Origin: Tanypteryx hageni
Taxonomy: Eukaryota; Arthropoda; Insecta; Odonata; Petaluridae
Direction of reading: 5' to 3'
NCBI GenBank assembly: GCA_028673005.1
Contig: CM054117.1
Location: 186,001-250,000 of the forward strand
DNA length: 64,000 nt
Below, piece by piece: positions 57,087 to 64,000 of this stretch. A model generated the notes under the pieces. The model did not search any database, was not told the origin of the DNA, and saw nothing but the letters and a program-made list of their open reading frames with translations. The position numbers and the translations under genes are program-made. How positions within the stretch are numbered: the stretch's first letter is position 1; each line of letters opens with the position of its first letter.

Positions 57087-57240
57087 CCTCTTAAGTGGAG
57101 TAAGCATCCGTGGATGCGCGTCTTAGCCGCTCGCCGTATGGGGGGAGCGTCCGTAGACGCGCTTCAGATAAATATCTATTCCACGTTGGGGAAAGCGTTT
57201 CTCGACGCGAATCTTTCTGTGTGCTTGTCTAGCAGGTCCT
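57083..57240 (+). promoter_or_regulatory. piggyBac 5' end with three subterminal palindromic 16-mers
   Basis: TTAA (57083-57086) followed by CCTCTTAAGTGGAGTAAGC as the presumed terminus. Then three related imperfect palindromes occur at 57104-57120 (GCATCCGTGGATGCGCG), 57147-57162 (GCGTCCGTAGACGCGC) and 57195-57210 (GCGTTTCTCGACGCGA), spaced 43 and 48 bp. They are GC-rich in an AT-rich setting and are candidates for transposase binding sites. Confidence 0.55.
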
Positions 57241-57706
57241 GACATCTACTGTAATTATGGCTAACTTCGTGGTCACTTTGTTTTCGATTTGAAATGCCTT
57301 TACGTCTGTGACAGCTGGCGAGACTTGGGGGTAATCCCCTAATGAAAAATTCCTATCTTTATTCCCCTTAGTCTGTATTTTTCCATTGATAAGTGCAGAC
57401 GTTGTGTTCAAGATCGCCTACTGTTTAAAAGAGGCCTTTCTTTTGTGTTTAGAAGAATCTGTTCAGTGTTTCGGCTTCCCGAACTATTTTTTTCTCGTAT
57501 TTTTTTTATTTTTATTATATTCTACAGGAGTTATTTGTATCTGTAGATAGTTTTATTTACTTTTTCCGCCTATTTAAACTATTTTACCAATAGTTCTGAA
57601 ATTTTCCAAGTGTTATATTTAGTGTGAAAACGCAAATTCTTAAAATACATTTTTGTTTATTCTACAGTTTTTATTGATAAATTAGCTTTTAGAACCCTAC
57701 ATTGCA

Positions 57707-59521
57707 ATGTCAAAAAGGAAGTGAAATTTATTAGACGATAGCATAAATGAAAGTTTAGCACACAGCGAAGAGGAGAAATACTCCAGTGACTCTAGTTCCG
57801 AAAATGAAGTGGAAAGTGTATCTGTCGGTGATGTAGCAGGAACAAGTGGTACAGCATCTGCATTTACCAGGCGAATACGGGAAATTCAGGAAGACTCGCT
57901 TGAAAGTGAATCGGTAAGCAAAAGCAGTGAAGATGATGGCGGTGACGGCGATGATATTTCTGCAACTCAAGATACTGAGTGGGTAGATATTGGCAAAGAG
58001 AGATCTCGCTTTCCTGCAAAGTTTGTTCCTGGACCTAAAGGAGGACTGATTGGTAATGTACAGCCACTAAAAATATTTGAACATTTTTTAGACGAAGAAA
58101 TAATGGAATACGTAACTGCACAGAAAAATTTATATGCCAAGCAAAAAATTAATGAGAAAAGTCTGCTCCGCAAAATGAGAAGGAGAAGTCGTGATAAAGA
58201 CTGGGTGAAGACTAATAAAAATGAACTTAGATTATTTTTTGGTATACTCCTTCTGCAAGGAATTGTGCAAAAACCCACATTTAGTAGCTATTTTTCACGG
58301 AATAGATTATGGGAAACACCAATTTTTCATGAGGTAATGACTGAAAAACGGTTTTTTCTTCTGCTGAAATTTTTGCATTTTGCTGACAATGAAGCATACA
58401 GTAGGTTAGATCAGGTCTCAGCAAAATTGTTCAAAATAAAACCTTTGCTCGAACGTCTGAAAAAAAATTTTTCGGAGAGTTATGAACCTGATGGCGAGAT
58501 TTCCATAGATGAAAGTCTATTATTGTGGAAGGGGCGGTTGTCTTGGAAAGTTTTCATTCCAAAAAAAAGATCCAGGTTCGGAATGGAATCTTTCAAATTG
58601 TGTGAATCTAAAACAGGATATGTGTGGAATATGATCATTTATACTGGTAAAGATACTGACTTGAAAACGAAAGTTGAAGGAATCGATCTCAGTAATTATA
58701 CAAAACCAACTAAAGTTGTGATCAATTTAGCAGAGAAACTCCTGAAGAAAGGGTATTTGGTAGGGTTAGACAACTTTTACAGTAGTCCAGAATTATTTGA
58801 GTTACTAAATTCAATGGAAACAGATGCAGTTGGCACAGTTCGACGTAATCGAAAGGAGCTTCCTAAAAATGTAATGAGTAAGAAGCTGAAGCAAGGAGAA
58901 GTTGCAGCAGCATTTCGTAAGAAATTGATGGCATTGAAGTGGAAAGATAAACGGGAGGTTTGTATGCTTAGTAGCATTCATGACACTTGCATGAAAAGTG
59001 TAAAGGACAGGAAAGGTGGAACAAAGCTGAAGCCGAATGTTTGCATCCATTATAATGATGCTATGGGTGGAGTTGATCTATCTGATCAATACATGATTAC
59101 ATACAGTACGGCAAGGAAGAGAATGAAGAAGTATTACCAAAAGATTTTCCGTCATCTTCTTGACTTGTGTGTATTCAATTCTTTTGTAATTTACAGAAAA
59201 AATGGAGGAAAGTACACAAATCTGCAGTTTAGGTTGGATCTTATAAACTCCATCTTCAAAAATTATGGCGATTCTACCACAGATAAGTCTTCAGTAGGAA
59301 GAAAAAAGAAATCATCGACGCACACTCCCATAAGACTTTCTGGCAGGCATTTCCTGGAACTAAATTCTCCCTCAGCGACAAAGAAATTTGCCCATAAACG
59401 ATGTGTGGTATGTTTATCACAAAAGGTGCGAAAGGAAACCATATATCAGTGCAAGGACTGCAAGGTCGCCCTTTGTCCCGCCCCATGCTTCCGGGCATAC
59501 CACACGCAGCAGGACTATTGA
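57707..59521 (+). CDS. piggyBac transposase, nearly intact (stop at codon 6)
   Basis: From the ATG at 57707 the frame reads MSKRK, a TGA at 57722-57724, then 599 uninterrupted codons to the stop at 59519-59521. There is an acidic Ser/Glu-rich N-terminus, and the catalytic core contains IDESLLLWKG (Asp268), YLVGLDNFYSS (Asp355) and NDAMGGVDLSDQY (Asp457). Numbering is from the ATG and fits the DDD spacing of the family. A Cys/His-rich C-terminus follows: RCVVCLSQKVRKETIYQCKD, C.APCFRAYH. The next in-frame ATG is far inside (58102), so the stop at codon 6 should prevent production unless read through or polymorphic. The element lies within LINE D in opposite orientation. Confidence 0.92.
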
Positions 59522-59817
59522 AAATCTTTATTGTTTATATTGTAAATACTGTACATATATAGAGGAAACAACAACAGCAATCAACACTGGAATGTGCAGA
59601 AGGAAAACATATTATGGTGAGTTTATTATATTTTTCGTATTATGTAATGCATGCAAGTTTGAACGTGTGGCATGGAATAACCCATAAACAATTGTTTTAA
59701 CAAAAAAATTATAAACATTTTTAAAAAAATGTGATTCAGGATTATAATCATTTAAAAGATGCTATATCAAAGGTTTTGTTAATGTAGGCACTAAATTAGA
59801 ACTCCCCACCATGCGAC
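59522..59817 (+). other. piggyBac 3' region, right terminus not found
   Basis: AT-rich, presumed 3' UTR. Neither an inverted copy of CCTCTTAAGTGGAG nor a terminal TTAA occurs before LINE D sequence resumes at 59818. Confidence 0.5.
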
Positions 59818-61242
59818 TGCCTGTTTGCTGTATAATTCCTTAATGTATTCTTCCCATACCTGTGCTACATCCTTTGTTTCTGAGACTATCTTCCCATCTG
59901 TATTCATAATTCCTATACCATTAATTCCATTAGATTTCTTATCTTCTAACTCGAGTGCTCTAGCGTACATCATATCGTACCGTCCTAACTTTTCCATTTG
60001 TTCTATTTCATCACATTTTCCTTTTATCCAATCTTCTCTAGCTTTATCTGTTACCCTTCTCAACTCATTGTTTATACACCTATAGTTGGCTCTACCTTCT
60101 TCACTGTTAACGTTTTTCCATTTTCGTCTCTCATCCATTTTTTCCAGCATTTCCTTCGTGATCCATGGTTTTCTGATTTTCTTCTCGTTTTCCAATCTCT
60201 TTATCCAAGGTATCCTTGATACTGGTTTTAATTTCATCCCATTCTATATCGACGGTCTTCGGTTTGTTTTCCAACTTTCTTAGGTTATCTTCCAACTTCA
60301 TGCTGACTACATCCTGCCTTTCTTTCAGTTTTTCTAGGTCCCAGGTCTGTCTTTCTCTACTCGTTTTTTTTATTTGTTTGAGCTTTGTACTCACGTCAAG
60401 TATTAGAAGGCTGTGATCTGAATCAATGTCTGCTCCTTGCAATGCCTTGGCATTCTTTATGCTGTTCCTGAATCTTTGTTTTACAAGGATATAATCTATT
60501 TGGCATTTCATTTTATCTCCTGGGCTTTTCCATGTGTATAACTTTCATTTATGGTTTTTGAACCATGTATTAGTCACTACAAGGTCATTATTGATGCAGA
60601 ATTCTACGAGTTTCTCCTCTTCCCAAGTCCGTATTGCCCGACAACATTTTCTTCCTGTCCTTCTCCGACTATGCTGTTCCAATCTCCCATTATTATGCAG
60701 TTTACCTTTCCTCTTCCATCTTCTTCGTAAATTTCGTTAATTTGCTCATAAATCTCATCTATTTCTTCATCTTCATGAGCTGACGTTGGCATATATACCT
60801 GGATTATCAGGTGCTTTAAGCTTTACTGCCATCAGTCTATCGTTTGTTGCTATTATCTTTGTCACATTTTTCATCATATCTTTCCTAAGTACCAGAGCTA
60901 CTCCCCTTTCCCCACTATTTCCTCCAGAATAAACTACCGTGAATTCTTCCGAGTCGAACTGTCCTTCTCCCTCCCATCTAGTTTCGCTTAGTCCTATAAT
61001 GTCAACTCTATTTCTTCTTTAAAGTTCTCTAGCTTTCCTGCTTTTCTCATAGTTGTTATGTTCCAAGTCCCTATTCGTAAATTCCTTTCGACAAATGTTT
61101 TCCTCAAGGCAGTCCCCACCCGGAGATCCGATTGGGGGACTATTTTACCTCCGGATTGTTTTACCTCGAGAGAAATCATATTGTCCAACCATATAATCAT
61201 TACTAGGGATTGTAATGTGGTAGTTTCCCTCTTACTTTCCAC
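59818..61242 (-). pseudogene. LINE D endonuclease part
   Basis: The 5' half of the LINE D protein: SGGKIVPQSDLRVGT and LRIGTWNITTMRKAGKLEN (60994-61242), VNCIIMGDWNSIVGEGQE (60604-60792), and KCQIDYILVKQRFRNS with GADIDSDHSLL (60131-60511, catalytic SDH). The linker KRLENEKKIRKPWITKEML then reaches EYIKELYSKQA at 59818. Frames change between blocks. The last 27 bp (TTAAGGAATTAT through AGCAAACAGGCAG) are repeated at the other side of the piggyBac. Confidence 0.85.
61119..61155 (-). promoter_or_regulatory. Conserved 5'-leader inverted repeat (LINE D)
   Basis: Same TCCGGAG, 23 bases, CTCCGGG arrangement as LINEs A and B. Confidence 0.5.
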
Positions 61243-61393
61243 ATCGCAGTACTGTAGCTGTTCAAATCGTTCTGATCACGCCTACAGCTGAATTAGATAT
61301 AGACCCAACCAACATCATTTGTTTTCGGCTCTATACCATACTGACAGTACTGCTGCCTACTGCCAGGCACTAATGATAGGTATTTTTAATATA

Positions 61394-61471
61394 AAACCTC
61401 CATTCGAGGGGTTTGAACCCCGAACTTTGCAATAGAAAGCCGACATGCTAACCACTACACCATCAGTGCAG
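61394..61471 (-). tRNA. tRNA-like head of LINE D (pseudo-tRNA with A and B boxes)
   Basis: Minus strand: A-box-like TGGTGTAGTGGTTAGCATG and B-box GGTTCAAACCC, 30 to 40 bp apart, with a plausible T arm (CGGGG...CCCC). The anticodon stem and acceptor stem do not pair well, so this is a tRNA-derived sequence rather than a working tRNA. It begins exactly at the 5' target duplication of LINE D. It may be a captured SINE/tRNA piece or a family-specific pol III-type promoter. Confidence 0.55.
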
Positions 61472-61519
61472 TAATTTTAATATACAAAAGAGTAAAAGCC
61501 TGCAAGTTGAATAATTGAT

Positions 61520-61812
61520 TTTTACGTGTTAACTTATGGAAAATGGCACCCCTCTCCACTTCCACCCTCCCACCAAAAATCAAAATTCTGACTCTGAGGT
61601 GCACATATTCATGGTCCTGTTAGTAAGTGTACCAGGTTTTAAGTCTCCAAGTTTCTTGGTTTTCGAGATATGCTCTTCACACACACGCACACACTGCCTT
61701 TTATTAATAGAGATACATATTATGTATGTTATGTAACGCAATATAATGACTTTTAAATCTAATGGAAAAAATTTCAATTCTTCATATTTAAGAATAAGAA
61801 GTGAAACACAAT
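61520..61812. other. No gene recognised; dispersed-repeat-like 3' tail
   Basis: Contains CCAGGTTTTAAGTCTCCAAG, TTTTCGAGATATGC and a CACACACGCACACAC tract, which look like a retroelement 3' end, family unknown. Confidence 0.35.
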
Positions 61813-62475
61813 TTAATGACTTTTTTGTGAATGTTTGTTGTGAGCTAAGAACTTGATATTTGGTTCCAGCATTGTTGTCTTTAGCTTCAATTGGTCTTCC
61901 AGGTGAGTGTTTGTCATCTGCGATCTCAGGCATGTCTTGATTTGAGCCATACATGAAAATGTTGATTCACAACGATAAGTTGTGCCAAAACAAGAGAGTA
62001 AATGACGAGCATACTGATGCAGTTGTGGGTATTTAACAGCATTCTTCCATATTTCAATGGGATCCTTCTTACTGTCGAATCGAGGCTTTAGAATATTATC
62101 TTCTAAGAGCTCAATCAACTCCATCTGCAAATCCTCAGGTGCAATCGAGACATCAACCAGATGTGGTTGTAAAGCTAACCTCAGTGTGGCATCATGTTTC
62201 TCAGAGTATTTAAATCTCTCAATGTATTCTTCAATCAAGGAGTCTAAGACACCTATATATTCATTCATATCCCAATTTTGCAAGTTTTTATTCATATCTT
62301 GTTTATTAATTACCTTTGCCAGTTCAGGAAAATGCTAAGCTGAAAAAACTGATCTGGTAAATGCCAATTTTGAAAAAATTCAACTTCTCCCTAAATGACT
62401 GAATTTTCTGCCACATTTCATAAATGGATCTAGTTTTACCTTGTAGAGAAGTATTCAAATTATTTTACTTTGACA
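61813..62475 (-). pseudogene. hAT transposase C-terminal part, cut by piggyBac
   Basis: The frame 61813-62295 contains FKYSEKHDATLRLALQPHLV, the PEDLQMELIELLEDNIL block and the dimerisation motif GTTYRCESTFSCMAQIKTCL with RSQMTNTHLEDQLKLKTT. These closely parallel the hAT at 64-1999 (RSQITDANLESCLKLKTT), so both belong to one GTF2IRD2-like family. Upstream, LNTSLQGKTRSIYEMWQKI (about 62380-62460) continues after a frameshift. Similarity ends at the TTAA (62476) where a piggyBac begins. The N-terminal half, if present, lies beyond the window. Confidence 0.83.
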
Positions 62476-64000
62476 TTAACCCTTTCCTTACTGAGATTTA
62501 AATGGACAAATTCTGCCTCCTTCCTACGTCGCCCATAACCGGCTCATCGATATAGCTCTCCCTCCATAGTCACCTTATACCGTCCGCTCCGATTTTCCCT
62601 GCTGAGCTGTATCTATTAGGGCTCATGAATGCCTCTCTTATACCAAGAGTGTGTCTGCTTAACGTCAAACACTTCTCTTCGCATCCTTTTCATTATGTGG
62701 ACTGAATAAACATCTCACAGAGCAACCGAAAAAGCTTTTACGCTGAACTGCACTTTTGACCATGGCTTCGTTGAAGGATGCTATAGCGGAGGAAGTGTGC
62801 AGAGACGATATACGTAGTGATTCTGAAAGTAATACTTCATCGGATATAGAAGAATATTTGATTGCATGGAGTGATTTTTATTCAAGTGATAGTGATTTGG
62901 AAAAAGAAGTTACACCATGTGCGAGTGATTTTAGTGCTAACGAAGGATTACAGGCTAAGTGGAAATATTCTCGTACATTCGAACCAGCTTCTATTTTCGA
63001 CAAAGATAGGGGTTCAATACACAACTTGGAAGTAGGTTCCGATGAATTTTCTTTCATTTTCGTAACATTGCAATTAACACAAATAAATATGCACAAAATC
63101 ATCAAAATTGCACAGGAAAGTTTGATAAAAACTGGGTAGATGTTACAGCCAATGAAATAACTGCCTATGTAGGTATACTTGCTTACATGGGGATTTTTGA
63201 TATGCCGGAGTCAGGATTATTGGCACAATAAAGACATTGACTGCCCTCTTATCCGTAACTCTATGACTTATAACAGGTATTCAGATACAACTAAGTACTT
63301 CCATGTGAATGACGTAACTTGTGAAAAAAAGAAAGGGGAAGAGGGTTACGATTTTCTACAAAAAGTACGGCCAGTTTCAGATATTATGGACACTTTTCAC
63401 GAAAAATATAAACCAGGTTGTGAGCTTAGTATCAACGAAGCAATGGTGGCCTTCAAAGGGCGGCACTACATGAAACAGTATATAAAAAACAAGCCAACTA
63501 AATGGGGAATTAAAATTTGGGTTTTAGCAAGTCCGCATGGGTATGTATTACGCAGAAACGTGTATTTGGGAAGAAAGAAAAATAAGAATAAAGAAATGCT
63601 TCTCGGCAGTCAGGTAGTGATGAATTTGCTGGAGAAGCAAGTGTTGGACTAATGAAGTTATTATACGATAATAAAACCTATGCATGTGCTACCACTAGAC
63701 CAACTCGTAAAGAATGGCCATCTGAATTTAAAAATCCTAAAAAGCTGAAACTCAAAAGAGGAGAAAGTAAGAGTTAATGCAGTCAAGTTACGGCTACAGT
63801 TTGGCAAGACAATAGACAAATTTGTGTTCTTTTCACTAACTGCAATTCTAATAAAAGTGTGATAGTAGGTAGGAAAACAGGGAAAGGAAATAAACAGGTG
63901 ATGATACCTTGTCCGCAATTCATTGGAATGTATACAAAATACATGGGTGGGGTTGACAGAGCCGATCAGAGCTACTATGACTTCAGAAGAAAATCTAAAA
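62476..64000 (+). mobile_element. Second piggyBac element, truncated by window end
   Basis: TTAA (62476-62479) followed by CCCTTTCCTTACTGAG, a standard piggyBac-type terminus, inside the hAT pseudogene. It belongs to a different subfamily from the element at 57083 (different ends and PGBD3-like protein). The right end is outside the window. Confidence 0.8.
62762..64000 (+). pseudogene. piggyBac transposase pseudogene (PGBD3-like)
   Basis: ATG at 62762 (MASLKDAIAEEV), acidic N-terminus with SDSDLEKEV. After a frameshift comes NWVDVTANEITAYVGILAYM, ending at a stop near 63231, then the frame 63179-63652 (RNSMTYNRYSDTTKYFHVND, KYKPGCELSINEAMVAFKGR). The first catalytic Asp (SIDEAM) is Asn at 63434-63436. 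The region with the second Asp appears deleted after 63652. The third-Asp block IGMYTKYMGGVDRADQSYYD is at about 63920-63980. Stops near 63655 and 63778 add to the damage. Confidence 0.85.

Larger units (their letters stand above)
55490..61471 (-). mobile_element. LINE D: full-length RTE-like element with tRNA-like head and piggyBac inside
   Basis: Flanked by an exact 12-bp duplication TAATTTTAATAT (55478-55489 and 61472-61483) inside the 230-bp repeat. Without the piggyBac insertion (about 57087-59817) it is about 3.2 kb. On the minus strand it starts CTGCACTGATGGTGTAGTGG (a tRNA-like sequence). It then has a leader homologous to that of LINE A (GAACAGCTACAG, GGGAAACTACC), the coding region and the ending CCTATGATGATGATG. 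Because the duplication encloses the tRNA-like part, that part was integrated together with the LINE. Confidence 0.87.

Overview
This is a eukaryotic, AT-rich, intron-bearing and extremely repeat-dense piece of an animal genome, most likely an arthropod with a large genome. The inference rests on long (TA)n arrays, spliced exons of an MFSD6-like transporter, and invertebrate-type transposons: RTE-like and CR1-like LINEs, Penelope-like elements, piggyBac, hAT, mariner, PIF/Harbinger and pogo-like. No bacterial-style operon, CRISPR array or plasmid feature is present. The only host gene I can support is two exons (minus strand, about 20.03-23.38 kb) of an MFSD6-like major facilitator protein. 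The rest is mobile DNA, nested up to three deep.

Layout. 0-2 kb: broken hAT transposase (minus). 2.2-5.2 kb: copies of a family with Helitron-like 3' ends, interrupted by a pogo-like element, then a palindromic Penelope tail between TA arrays. 5.2-9.5 kb: AT-rich DNA, a Penelope-type palindrome and a 1.2-kb TIR element. 9.5-12.2 kb: truncated LINE with an 11-bp target duplication, then a hAT element with a perfect 8-bp duplication. 13.7-19.6 kb: two-gene PIF/Harbinger remnant, a tRNA-like hairpin and a 5'-truncated LINE, flanked by an inverted copy of one repeat. 20-23.4 kb: MFSD6-like exons, with head-to-head Penelope fragments in the intron. 24-25.6 kb: mariner pseudogene and a Penelope tail between TA arrays. 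25.6-45.4 kb: mixed-orientation copies of the Helitron-like family, split by three full-length RTE-like LINEs (26364-29676, 34878-38111, 40257-43542). 45.4-49.7 kb: mariner containing a LINE 3' fragment containing a Penelope element. 50.4-53.4 kb: CR1-like LINE with a nearly intact ORF2 and an esterase-type ORF1 tail. 53.4-55.3 kb: Penelope tail and more Helitron-like copies. 55.5-61.5 kb: a fourth full-length RTE-like LINE (minus), with a tRNA-like 5' end and a nearly intact piggyBac inside. 61.8-64 kb: hAT C-terminal part cut by a second, broken piggyBac that runs off the window.

How the parts relate. Target duplications and host-repeat continuity give relative ages. The Helitron-like units are older than the three LINEs inserted into them. 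The 55-61 kb LINE is older than the piggyBac in it, and the mariner is older than the LINE fragment and Penelope element it contains. Nearly all transposase and reverse-transcriptase frames are broken. The best preserved are the piggyBac at 57.7-59.5 kb (one early stop codon) and the CR1-like ORF2 (one long open frame, but with a catalytic Asp replaced).
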